Of a stretch of DNA of 64,000 nt, positions 12,329 through 21,726 are shown piece after piece. Location of the stretch: NCBI GenBank assembly GCA_033558025.1, contig JAUCEF010000014.1:1054001-1118000 (forward strand), written 5' to 3'. The translations under genes and the position numbers were made by a program. The notes under the pieces are model-generated. The model did no database searches. It had not been told where the DNA came from and saw only the letters and a list, made by a program, of their open reading frames with translations. Within the stretch, counting starts at the first letter, position 1; each line of letters opens with the position of its first letter. This stretch comes from Phytophthora sp. 'mugwort'. Its lineage: Eukaryota; Oomycota; Peronosporomycetes; Peronosporales; Peronosporaceae.

Positions 12329-12649
12329 AAAGCAGCATTTCCTTCATTTGAACTAATCCAATACAGTCTTTTCTATGGCCTTTTTTTAGTCCAAATAGCC
12401 TTTCAGTGTCAGTGCATATCAGAGGTTGCTTATTCACGCACATTACTGTAGTTGGGTTTGGTTGGTGTTGTGGTGATCAATGTCCCGTCTATGCAAATCA
12501 GTTGGGGAACGTAACTCGAGCTATTTTTTAAAACCTTTACCAATCCATACATTCATTTCGGATTCTCTTGGCGTGCATAATACAACGTAAAATAGGCCGT
12601 TTTAACATCAATTTTCTGGTAACGGAGGCGTTACGTGTTACAAGTGCTC

Positions 12650-13410
12650 AGACAACGATTGAGTCAGAAGTGCAAGGGCGCAGCGCGAGCGAAGTTCAAC
12701 GCCGCCGCCGCCGCCACCAGGACGATGACCCCGTGCTCGCGGCAATCCGCGCGTGTCGCCATACGCTAGGCGCGCTCGGGCAGTGCATCGAGAGAGCCCT
12801 TCACCAAGCGACCTGCTACGCCCTCCGACCCTGCTATCGACCGTGAAAACTCTCCCGATTCTGCCTTCAGCGGAGGAGACGACATCGACGCCGCCTTCGA
12901 CAGAGGATCCCCACCCTCCAACGCTGTCTTCTACCGAGGAAGGATTGCATTGCTGGCACCAATGCTGCCCTCGACTCCGGAATCCGCCCCAACCTGCCCT
13001 CGACTACAGAATCGGTGCGTCCGACCGAGGAAGCGCTTCCGTCGCTGACGTCAACTCAACAACTCCACCAACTTCTGGTGCAGCCGATCGTCAAAATAAC
13101 AGTCGGGCAGCGCGATACGTCCAGCAACGTGCTGGAAGTCACCGTTATTAATGGAGGTTCTTTCAACGAGGTCATTCTCAAGCTATGGGGCAAATATGCC
13201 TCCCGGGTGAAAGGCCGGACAGTGAAGACCGACGGAGTTTGGTTTATTGAGGAACCAGATGCAGCTCAATGGGTACCCAAAGTAATGCAGTTCAAGGTGA
13301 AAAAGCATGTCGTGGATAACACGAAGACCGAGCAAGCGTGGAATCAGTAGCAGGTCAAGATGCGCAAGCAGACTGTGACGCTTTTAATTTTCGAGTACGG
13401 CATAGGTATC
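12650..13410 (+). pseudogene. Unidentified decayed ORF (repetitive Pro/Ser/Thr region plus conserved-looking block)
   Basis: Not recognised. An Arg/Gln-rich start (EVQRRRRRHQDDDPVLAAIR) is followed by a frameshifted region with imperfect repeats of an STEE/LPSxEE type. The frame 13015-13350 then has protein-like composition: VIVKITVG-like start, GGSFNEVILKLWGKYASRVK, TDGVWFIEEPDAAQWVPKV, and a stop after AWNQ. Beyond it QVKMRKQTVTLLIFEYG continues in frame. The spacing of Trp, Val and Lys suggests a real domain, perhaps from a mobile element, but I assign no function. 13411-14016 shows nothing further I can name. Confidence 0.35.
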
Positions 13411-14016
13411 GCTTGAGCTCAAGATCTTGACGTATTTAAAGTTGCCTATGTTCGTCCCGAGCAAACGGATCGAGCTGGAGCGACAGCTGAAGTATCTCTT
13501 AAGAGAAATTGTGGCAAGCCTTCAGGGAGTTTTCCAGGGAGAAGCCGCGTCTCGTTATTTAATTCTATGCAATTCAGCCAACCAAACGTCCTTTGTTGTT
13601 CGATGCGGGCGTTTAGGAGAAACCCGAATCGCGCGTGATTCGCAAATTCGGCCGGAATCAACAATATTTCCAATCGATTGGCTAGTCTTGATAGTGACTT
13701 ATGAGATAGCTCATCCCAAGCGGATGTAGAACTGTAGTTGGTTAAACTTTTCGGTATTCCAAAACTTCAATTCTTGGCAACCAAAATATATTGGGAAGTA
13801 AATAAAGCGGCACCTAATTCGAGTGTGAACGGCAAAAAAATCAAGAAGCAGGAAATTTATGGAGGAGAATACTTCAGCTCCTACTTAAAAAAATGAGTAT
13901 TTAAAGAAGCGACTCAAGTGGGAAGCATCGTCAAACATGAGTTTACCCCCATCTTGCTCAATTTCAACGCCTACTTGGCGAGAGCTGGGCAAACCGATTG
14001 CATTACAAAAGGTTGA

Positions 14017-15384
14017 TCACACATGGCTTGTCATTCGCAATAATTGTGCTTCCATCTCTCGATAAACGAAGCTGACGTCTTCCTCGTAGGAATTTATAAC
14101 CAGATTCGTCAAAATGCGGCCTTGTGCTGGAGTAGCGTTGCAGTCATCCGCACGTTTCGGCGTCATGCGCACACACGACCTAATGGACGTCCTGGCTGCT
14201 GCTATACCACCTTCTACCCCTTGAATCGGTTGTAAGGGAGCCATCTGTTCAATAGCAACCCAGCCAGTTTCATCCGTGAACAATCCATCAAGGTCTTTCT
14301 CTCCTGTTGAGAGTCCTCGCCATATCAACACCAGCCGATTTTGCTCCACGTATCTTCTCAGCACAAGCTTCAGATCTAAAAAAGTAGGGCCAATATCAGG
14401 TGGAAGCTTCGACGCCGGAGTCTGTAGACGAAACTTGACGGCAAATGTATGTTCCGGCCTCGACACGTCTGGATACGAGCAGCTCCGATGCGCCGAGACG
14501 CTCTTCCGACAGCTTCCTCCTAGATGCCACAGCACCCACGCGTTCCACGCAGCATCAATCGCCAATTTGAATTCAAACGGGATAACCCTCGTATCTCTCA
14601 GCTCGGCTGTCGTCATCCCGTTATCAAGATCTCCATCCGCGCCATCAAATACCTTCCTGCTCCCAGACGCAGCACCAAACGGCACTTGACTAACTGGGTG
14701 CTCCTTAAACATATTATTCACTTGTGCATAAGCCGAATCCAGCCCACTCGCCAGCATCTCCAGTTCCACCCTGTCCGTATCGTTCAACTCTAGCTCCAAA
14801 TCCGTGATCCCTTCCTCATCCTCCGTCAACAACAAGGGGTTCGCCACCGTTCCGAGCGCAGCAGCTGTAGCCACGGCCCGAGCCAAATTCTCGTCACACC
14901 CGCCCCCTCTCTGGTTGATCTTAGCTTGTAACGCGTTGCCCCACTTGAGATGATCCGCCAACATTTCTCTCAGCCGGCGGTTCTCGCTCTCAGCCTCCTG
15001 TCGCGCTCTCAAGCGGCGCCGAGCGATATGTCTCCATGCTGGAAGTGTGCTGACGATTCTGCAGCTGCAAGAGGCAAGTTTCTCTCGTCGTTTCCTCGTA
15101 GAAGTAGCAAGATTCTCCCGGGCCTGTAGCAACTGCTCCTCAAGCTCTACGGACTGCACACGCAGCGCCAGGAGCTCGCGACGCTCACGGTCTCTTGTCG
15201 GTGTCGTGTGGCTGCGCTTCTTCTTGGACTTTTTCGGAGTGGGCGTAATACCTGAAGCTGAAACATAGGTAGCGGAGTTAGTAGCGTCCGGAACTGTAGT
15301 AGCCGAAGTTGCAAGTCCAACGCAGCGCTGAGGCGCTTTAGGCGGTGCCATGAATGACAGGTCTGGGACCTCATGTGACGCCAT
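14017..15384 (-). CDS. M96-like / bZIP-related oomycete protein (455 aa)
   Basis: Intact single-exon gene with ATG at 15384. Residues 52-93 are strongly basic (KKSKKKRSH) and lead into a coiled coil (ERRELLALRVQSVELEEQLL). Unlike its neighbours it lacks a proper bZIP basic motif. A second helix follows at 116-147 (AWRHIARRRLRARQEAESEN). The C-terminal block includes VIPFEFKLAIDAAW (267-280), HTFAVKFRL (312-320), VLRRYVEQNRLVLIWRGL (341-358) and FTDETGW (369-375). The same order of blocks occurs in the bZIP-like genes downstream. It resembles proteins labelled M96 mating-specific family in oomycete annotations (from memory). A nuclear regulatory role is plausible by family but unproven. Confidence 0.8.
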   Translation of the reverse strand: MASHEVPDLSFMAPPKAPQRCVGLATSATTVPDATNSATYVSASGITPTPKKSKKKRSHTTPTRDRERRELLALRVQSVELEEQLLQARENLATSTRKRREKLASCSCRIVSTLPAWRHIARRRLRARQEAESENRRLREMLADHLKWGNALQAKINQRGGGCDENLARAVATAAALGTVANPLLLTEDEEGITDLELELNDTDRVELEMLASGLDSAYAQVNNMFKEHPVSQVPFGAASGSRKVFDGADGDLDNGMTTAELRDTRVIPFEFKLAIDAAWNAWVLWHLGGSCRKSVSAHRSCSYPDVSRPEHTFAVKFRLQTPASKLPPDIGPTFLDLKLVLRRYVEQNRLVLIWRGLSTGEKDLDGLFTDETGWVAIEQMAPLQPIQGVEGGIAAARTSIRSCVRMTPKRADDCNATPAQGRILTNLVINSYEEDVSFVYREMEAQLLRMTSHV

Positions 15385-16212
15385 TAGCTTGAAATGTGTA
15401 CATACGGTTCTAATATTTGAGTGTCACCAAAAAGTAGGTTACCCAATAGTCCGGTTGGGTACAAAGTAGTCGAATGGCTACATTTGCAGTCTTGTGTGGA
15501 GACTCTCTGGATCCGCGTATCGGTTGGAAGATCTCGATCACACAGCTCGAGTACCCACCGCGGCGCACAATATACGCTTAGTTTCCAGTCTTACTCTTCG
15601 CTCTCGAATGATAAGTCGTCATGCTAATGCCTCAGATCTAGCCGTAGCCTTTTGTTCACGCTACAGATTCATACTGCGTCGAGCCGCAAACCAAATCTTT
15701 CGGTTTGAGATTAGTTCAGCACTTGTAGAGTGGCTACGTCGGTCAATTGATTGATATCATTGTCGAGTTGGTCGGACGTCGAGATCGTCGGTGAGGTCTG
15801 GTTATCAAGTATAACTGGTTTACGCGTAATAGTATAGATTTTCATAGTAGTACAAAAGATAGGAACCTAAGAATCCCGTATTTACAAGGTATTTTTTTTT
15901 TCGGCAAATGTTATAAAACTGTACAGGGATAACCCACCGTCAATAGTATTTAGGATTTGCACCTGTAAAAGGTGGAGTGCAAGCAACATGTGGAACTAAG
16001 GGAGATTCACTCAAAAAATTGGTCATGGTGCCCAACCGTTCGCATTGCTCGATAAAAAAAAAACGCGCTATCCACCGACATTTGGTTTCCATAATAATTT
16101 CGTTTCCTCATAAACGCTCTGAAGAAATTTGTCGAGATGCCTTACAGAAGACACACCACGCATCCAGCCGTGCAGAATGTCCGGGTTCCCGCCGAACCAA
16201 AACTCCCGATAT
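15385..16212. other. Intergenic spacer, no gene seen
   Basis: AT-rich with only short random open frames. It holds the 5' flank of the M96-like gene and the 3' flank of the bZIP-like gene at 16213-17406. No repeat or element was recognised. Confidence 0.5.
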
Positions 16213-17406
16213 CTAAGACAGTTGCTCGTCCAAGAGCAGTAGTCTATCCAGCTTAATAGAAATGTGTAGAATGTCCTCTTCGTTCGACTTGAGAATCATC
16301 TCAGTGAACTCATCAGCACGTGCAGTGCTGCCGAGATTTACTGGTACCACACGGCTACAAGCTTCCACAATGGCGCATGATTCTATACTGGACGAGTGCA
16401 CAACACACCATCCCGTTTCATCGGAGTGCAATCCCTTAAACACTCCCTCTCCCTCCGTGAGTGCCCTCCAGACAATAATTGTACGATGCAGTTCCTCGTA
16501 TCGCCGAATAGCGTAATGTACGAGCATTGACGCAGTGTGATCTGCCGTCGGGACGCGAAACTTGACGGCGACAGTGTCTTGCGGGGTTTCCGGTATGCTG
16601 CAGCTTTGCCGGTCGTGTTGACGATGAGCCAAAAACACCAACTGCCATAGGTAGTGGCACGTCTGGCGATACTCGAACGGCATCAGCTGCTTGCCGTACG
16701 ACTGAAAGAACTCGGTGTTGCCTTGTTTCTCTCGCGTAGTCTTAATCATCGAAGACTGAGGGCTCGACTCCTTAGCAACGATCCGGAAAATGTCGTCGGT
16801 TTGTCTGTAAACCGAGTCCAGCTCTCGAAGATATTGTTGGAATAGCATCGGACGATCGGCTCCAGTATTTTTAACAGGTAATGCACTTGCGTGTTGCAAG
16901 TGGTCATGAAGCAAGTTGCACATATCGTGCAGCAATACAGCTCTCTTACGCACTTCCTCGCGGAGTAGGCGACGCTCGTTTGCAAGGTCTCCGATCACGT
17001 GAGTTTGTTGCTGCGAAGTGGCGTGCACTGCCAAGGAATTAACCTCTACTCCTGTCTTGCGTTTGAGTTCATCAACTTGGTTTGAAAGATTGGCAATTTG
17101 CCGGAGGAGAGCTTGTCGCTCGCAGTTCCGGCGATCGGTAGCCTTTCGTCTGCGAATTCGGTCCTTCAATTTTCGGATCTCTTTCTTGGCACAGTCTTCC
17201 GTGGAATTACAATTACCCTGGAGAGAGTCTACGTTGGATGCCTCTATAGATGATGGTGTAGCGTTACTTGGTCGCTCTCCTTCGTTTTCAGTCGAACTGT
17301 CATAACTGGTAACGTCCCCATATAGCAGAGTTAGAGGAAGCGGAGTCAGTAAGTCGGTCATGGGTTCGTCAAATAATTCCGGATCAAAGGTTAATGCTCC
17401 CTCCAT
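16213..17406 (-). CDS. bZIP-like protein with conserved C-terminal domain (397 aa), divergent basic region
   Basis: Intact, single exon, ATG at 17406. The basic region is KKEIRKLKDRIRRRKATDRR (74-93) and the zipper positions are L100, I104, L107, V111 and L114. Aligned to N-x7-R-x9-L, the Asn position is Asp82 and the invariant Arg is Thr90, so DNA binding is doubtful. A second coiled coil covers about 140-170 (ANERRLLREEVRKRAVLLHD). The C-terminal block has LMPFEYRQTCHYLWQL (241-256), TVAVKFRV (278-285), AIRRYEELHRTIIVWRALTE (299-318) and GLHSDETGW (325-333). Just upstream on the gene strand is a pyrimidine-rich tract ending CTGCAG, which could be a 3' splice site of a leader intron. It belongs to the minus-strand array at 14.0-24.6 kb. 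Confidence 0.85.
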   Translation of the reverse strand: MEGALTFDPELFDEPMTDLLTPLPLTLLYGDVTSYDSSTENEGERPSNATPSSIEASNVDSLQGNCNSTEDCAKKEIRKLKDRIRRRKATDRRNCERQALLRQIANLSNQVDELKRKTGVEVNSLAVHATSQQQTHVIGDLANERRLLREEVRKRAVLLHDMCNLLHDHLQHASALPVKNTGADRPMLFQQYLRELDSVYRQTDDIFRIVAKESSPQSSMIKTTREKQGNTEFFQSYGKQLMPFEYRQTCHYLWQLVFLAHRQHDRQSCSIPETPQDTVAVKFRVPTADHTASMLVHYAIRRYEELHRTIIVWRALTEGEGVFKGLHSDETGWCVVHSSSIESCAIVEACSRVVPVNLGSTARADEFTEMILKSNEEDILHISIKLDRLLLLDEQLS

Positions 17407-17860
17407 CTCCTTGAAAGTCTTGTGGCGAAGCTGCAGAAAATAAAAAAGTAGTCAGTTTGTTCCGTGAAGCGCAGATACATGGTTTACAGGTTATGCTTTG
17501 AGAAACGGAGCGTACCATCATCAATTAAGCATGCTATTCCGACAAAGAAAGTGCACATTACACGCGTCACGGTGACATACAGGTATTAAAATGTAGAGGT
17601 ATTTGTGCGTAAAATGAAGGGTATTCTCATGAAAACGGAGTTTTTTTTCCAACATTTTGTAAGCACATGCGCGAGAAGCTCGTGTGGTACATTTTGCCAA
17701 CATCGGTATCGTGACACGTCATTGAAATGATAAGAACATTCTAATTTGTAGCATTCTAGCTTCTTGGTCATTGTTCAAGTGATGTGCTCGTCAGTGAATT
17801 GTTTGAGTACAGTATACGCTGTTAAAGTGGAGATGGATCTGCTCCATGCATGACCATATA
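17407..17860. other. Intergenic spacer between bZIP-like gene and Tc1/IS630 element
   Basis: AT-rich with no gene. It ends at the TA dinucleotide (17859-17860) that flanks the inserted element. Confidence 0.55.
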
Positions 17861-17970
17861 CAACATTTCCCGACCAAGTCGGAATTTTTATCAAAGCAAG
17901 TGAACTAGCATTTTTTTTGTTCAAAATCGGTCGAGTTGAAAAAGACTCTTCCCACAAAGTGAACATTTGG
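17861..17970 (+). repeat. Left terminal inverted repeat of the Tc1/IS630 element
   Basis: About 110 bp, starting CAACATTTCCCGACCAA immediately after TA. It contains AAGCAAGTGAA and, further in, CCCACAAAGTGAACATTTGG. The matching inverted copy is at 19286-19397. Confidence 0.85.
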
Positions 17971-18201
17971 TTAGTCGAGCTCTCAAACAAGTGAACATGG
18001 ATACAATCCTCATTTTGCTAGCTACTTGTCAAGCTTCATGTATTCCCCCTCCCCGCAACAAAGGCCGCCTTGAGGCAATGGCGCTCCTGCGCCACACAAG
18101 ACGACGAGTAATTACCGGCTTAGCGCCCTCAACAGCCTCTTCCATGAGAGCCCGGCGGTGAGCGGGTAGAACGTATCGTACTCACCCCTCACTAGGAACT
18201 C

Positions 18202-19146
18202 CTATTTGCGTTCAGCCATGAAGCGGCGCATCTTCGCCTTCAGCACGTCCCAGCCCCCCTCGATCGGGTTCATCATGGGGCTGTAGGGGCGAGCCGCAGC
18301 ACGACGAGCTTGTTGGCGTTCACGATGCCGTCCACCGCAAGCATTTCCCTCGCTAGTGTCTCCACCGCATTGTGAGCTGGCGCATTGTCGGTTACGATGA
18401 CAATCTTGTTCGTCGGCGCCAGCTCACAGTACTCCTCCGTCCTTAGCGCAGCCGTGAAGAGGTCGGCAACGAAGCGGGCCTTCTCTTGCTTCTTGAAGGA
18501 GCCGGTAAGTGTACGCATAAGCACAGTACCGGTGCCCGAGGACGCGCCGCCCAACACGTGCAGGTTGGAGCCCTGCGAAAGGGTGAGCACCACAGTAGCG
18601 CGCTCGCCGACGCGCGAGTAGCCCTCGTTTCGCGACAGATACATATTGAAGTTGGTCTCGTCGTGGAATTCGATCATGTTACCACGTGACAAGTGCTTCT
18701 CCGATTTCTCCACAACCTCCTTCCTCTTGTTCTTGTTCTCCGATTTGTTCATAGCCACCTTCTCGATTCGTAACTTTTTGAGGTTATACACCATGCCCTG
18801 CAGGGCTCGGTGCAAGAACGACGTGCTCACGGACACGCCCACTTGTCGCTGGGCTGTCTGTCGCACATTTGGCCGCAGGTGTGGCGGCAATCATCATCGA
18901 GGTACTGCTTCAGCTTGCCCATCACCTCCACGGTCATCTTGGCGCGCGCGCCCCGCACACCACCGTGCGGTGTGGGCTCGCCGTCGGCGTTGAGGATAGC
19001 GCGGCGACCGTGCTATAGGGTACGTCGTTGTACGTGGCGACCTCGAGCCAGTTCGCGCTTTCCTTAAACGCACGCACGACGCGGGCCTTGGCTGCTGCAC
19101 GCTCGTGTTGGTGCTGCTTTTTGGTTGACTGGAGTGAGGAGGGCAT
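18202..19146 (-). pseudogene. Tc1/IS630-like DDE transposase, frameshifted
   Basis: Reading 19146 to 18202: an N-terminal helix-turn-helix segment (KARVVRAFKESANWLEVATY), frame changes near 19020 and 18840-18900, then the catalytic core. That core has VIEFHDETNFNMYLSRNEGY (first Asp), the hairpin-like HVLGGASSGTGTVLMRT, and NKIVIVTDNAPAHNAVE (second Asp). After a one-base shift near 18283 comes APYSPMMNPIEGGWDVLKAK (catalytic Glu) ending MAERK at the stop 18202-18204. The DDE triad residues all survive, but the frame is broken at least twice. It would cut and paste the element using the flanking inverted repeats. Confidence 0.82.
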
Positions 19147-19285
19147 CGTTCGGGGGAGGAGACTGAATGGAAAGTAATATCGCCGTCGCAGCGGCGGCAT
19201 CCAATGCATTGGCTTGCGCTGAAGGTTGCCGTTTTGGCGCCAACATGACTGGTGTATTCGCTTGATTGAGAACGCGATGGCGCAA

Positions 19286-19397
19286 AAGTTCACTTTGTGG
19301 GAAATGTCTTTTTTGTATCAAAAAACCTCGGTTAGATTTTCGACATGAAATTCGCTCTGTTCACTTGCTTTGATAAAAATTTGGTCGGGAAATGGTG
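19286..19397 (-). repeat. Right terminal inverted repeat of the Tc1/IS630 element
   Basis: On the minus strand it begins CACCATTTCCCGACCAA and matches the left end over about 110 bp with interruptions, including TTTTTATCAAAGCAAGTGAA and CCCACAAAGTGAAC. It is flanked by TA at 19398-19399. Confidence 0.85.
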
Positions 19398-19399
19398 TA

Positions 19400-19986
19400 G
19401 ACGAGAAGATGATGAGAAGACTTATTTTGTCACACGATATGCCTTGCGCGGAATCCAAGTAACATCGTACTTCCCTCTGCGCAAGCAGAAACACAAAATA
19501 CGACAACAATATTAAAAAGCATATAGGAATACGAGGTTTCGAGGTACAAGCTTTCAACGCGGGCAGTTGCACACAGATGCAGAAAACACCAGAAACAAAT
19601 ACCTAAGTACTGCAGCAGCTCATGGAGCTCTCCAATATTGAGCAGAAGGAACGAGTCATGGCCGCACGACAACATTATAAATATTTGTCGAGCCGTTGTG
19701 GTACGCCATGGATATCCAGGAGTTCAATGGATGGATCTTGAACCAGCACTCTGCGGCGTCCAGTTACCATGGTCTGGATAAAAAAATATGTAAATGACTG
19801 TCGCTAAGTGGCGCCGTTCTAGAGCAACTGAGTTTAAAAGGGTTGTTACAGAGGAAAACAGTCAGTTTTAATAGTATGCCGGTACGACTACTGTGCAGAC
19901 AGACGCCTTCCATTGCTGTTTTCAATCTGCCAAATGCAAACACGTTTTTTATTATTTATCTCCTACCGTAAGCATCTCCAGCTTCC
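19400..19986. other. Spacer, no gene seen
   Basis: AT-rich 3' flank of the bZIP-like gene at 19987-21300. Only short non-conserved open frames. Confidence 0.5.
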
Positions 19987-21300
19987 CTACCGATAGCTTG
20001 TGACATTAGCTAGCGCGTCATCGAGTAGCATCGTCTCCAACCCTTTCATCATCGTTTTATTTTCCTCCTCTCCTGTGCTTACGACCATGTTGACAAATTC
20101 ATTGACGATGGGTGTGCACGTCGAGGAGTTGCTAAAATGCATTGGCACATGCCGGAAATATGTGTCAAGAATCGTCCCATTAGCATCGCAACTTGTCGAA
20201 GGGCGAGCAACACACCATCCAGTCTGGTCCGAATGCATACCTCGGAACAAACCCTCGCCTTCTGTAAACAATTTCCACACAGCCACGACGCGGTTGACCT
20301 CCTGGAACCGACGGATGACAACTCGCTGTAAAAGCGACACTATTTCGCCCATTCGACTACCTGTCACCCGAAATTTCATTGCAATGGTGTTCTCAGGATC
20401 TTCGACGCCTCCATAGATTTCGCGACCCTCTTGCCGATGTTTTAGCTGAGCCAAGTGCCACATTAAATGGCAGGTCTGCTTGAATCTGAATGGCAGTGTT
20501 TGCCGGTCACTGTGTTGATAGTACTCAGTCTCTCCATCTGTGTGCTTTGTGATCGACGGAGTTCCTGTCGGCGGGATAGATTCGCAGGCCGCCACCGCTT
20601 CATCCGTCCTCAAGTAAGTTGTGTAAAGCTCATTGATAAACGTCTCGAATAACGGCGACTCTGTCGGTTCAAGACGCATTCGCTTTTGCACTTGAGCTTC
20701 GTCTTTAAACTCACTATCAGAGATCACTGCGTCATGGACACGTTTCGTCAAGAATCCGCACAGATCTGCGATTAAAGTGGCCCGTGAACTGATAGCCGCT
20801 CGTATATGCATTTGTTCCTCTTCAGCAGCTTGCCTGTGTTCCTTCTGTCGCCTAGCGATGGCTTTCCACAAACAGCTCGATAATGCCATGCCCGTCGACG
20901 GCGACATTTCTCCATAGTGTGACGTGTCCTGTAGTTTGTCCAGTTGGGCCGACAAGTTGTCGATTTCGCGACGTAAAGCTTCCTTTTCCTTCTTCTGACG
21001 CGTACGATACTCACTGCGTCGGATAGCATCTTTCGATCGCTGACGTTGCTGTGCCGCATCGACGACTGGGACTGGGACCTGGAAACTAAAAGGCCCTGGT
21101 GCAATATTACGGAAGGGGGGAATGGACTCGGAAGATAAAAAGTCAGGTACCGACGAGCCGAGTAGAGACCCAGCGTCTGACTGTAGACCAATCTGCGCGA
21201 TATCATCAAGTGCCGCGGGTAGTGCGCAGTCGTCGGACGTCGGGATAAAGTCGACCAATTCGTCGAGCACAAAATCGTCCATTTTTTCAAAACTCGTCAT
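19987..21300 (-). CDS. bZIP-like protein with conserved C-terminal domain (437 aa)
   Basis: Intact, single exon, ATG at 21300 (another in-frame Met at residue 7). The N-terminus is acidic and hydrophobic (FVLDELVDFIPTSDD), like an activation region. The basic region and zipper are KDAIRRSEYRTRQKKEKEAL, with D91-x7-R99-x9-L109, then I113, L116 and L120. The invariant bZIP Asn is replaced by Asp91. A second helix follows at 143-185 (CLWKAIARRQKEHRQAAEEE). The C-terminal block has LPFRFKQTCHLMWHL (269-283), TIAMKFRV (305-312), VVIRRFQEVNRVVAVWKLFT (327-346) and GMHSDQTGW (354-362). A TTTCACTCGC initiator-like motif lies about 25 nt upstream (21323-21332). Likely a nuclear DNA-binding regulator that dimerises through the zipper; the ligand or partner of the C-terminal block is unknown. 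Confidence 0.88.
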   Translation of the reverse strand: MTSFEKMDDFVLDELVDFIPTSDDCALPAALDDIAQIGLQSDAGSLLGSSVPDFLSSESIPPFRNIAPGPFSFQVPVPVVDAAQQRQRSKDAIRRSEYRTRQKKEKEALRREIDNLSAQLDKLQDTSHYGEMSPSTGMALSSCLWKAIARRQKEHRQAAEEEQMHIRAAISSRATLIADLCGFLTKRVHDAVISDSEFKDEAQVQKRMRLEPTESPLFETFINELYTTYLRTDEAVAACESIPPTGTPSITKHTDGETEYYQHSDRQTLPFRFKQTCHLMWHLAQLKHRQEGREIYGGVEDPENTIAMKFRVTGSRMGEIVSLLQRVVIRRFQEVNRVVAVWKLFTEGEGLFRGMHSDQTGWCVARPSTSCDANGTILDTYFRHVPMHFSNSSTCTPIVNEFVNMVVSTGEEENKTMMKGLETMLLDDALANVTSYR

Positions 21301-21726
21301 TTTGTAAAGTGACGAATCTCAGCGAGTGAAAGTGTCTTTCTGAGCTGGCTTCACAAACAGATAGGGTAGAAAAAACTTACTGATGGGAAGGTAAACAGCA
21401 GCCACACGCGTGCACGGAGAGTGATGGTCTGCGGAGAAATCAGCTGCGATTTGATGCCTGCTGGGGTAAGTAATCACAGTGAGTACGTGTCGGTTGACCA
21501 GCCGCAGGCACCGCACTGGACCACGGTCGAGTTCTTACGAATTTAAGCTGGATGGCCGGCGGCAAACCAAGACGAACACTGAGGTGATAGCAAAAGTCGT
21601 GCATTTTTGTGGTATGTTGTTTGCGTTACCGGTACGCGGTATAGCAAAATGCACACGTGTGGCTATAAAACAACCACGCGATAAAGTAACTTTCTGGAGG
21701 GATCACATCACTTTGCTGTCGACGCG
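21301..21726. other. Intergenic region between tandem bZIP-like genes
   Basis: Carries the upstream region of the 19987-21300 gene (initiator-like TTTCACTCGC on the minus strand) and the 3' flank of the 21727-23046 gene. No other feature seen. Confidence 0.5.

Larger units (their letters stand above)
17861..19397 (-). mobile_element. Tc1/mariner-IS630-type DNA transposon, 1537 bp with readable ends
   Basis: Both ends can be read. The left end begins CAACATTTCCCGACCAA at 17861 after TA (17859-17860). The right end, on the minus strand from 19397, begins CACCATTTCCCGACCAA and is preceded by TA (19398-19399). This fits the TA target duplication of Tc1/mariner/IS630 elements. The inverted repeats extend inward about 110 bp with interruptions and share blocks such as TTTTTATCAAAGCAAGTGAA and CCCACAAAGTGAAC. 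The repeated AAGTGAAC motif may be a transposase-binding core. The transposase lies inside on the minus strand. The insertion separates bZIP-like genes 16213-17406 and 19987-21300. Confidence 0.85.
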
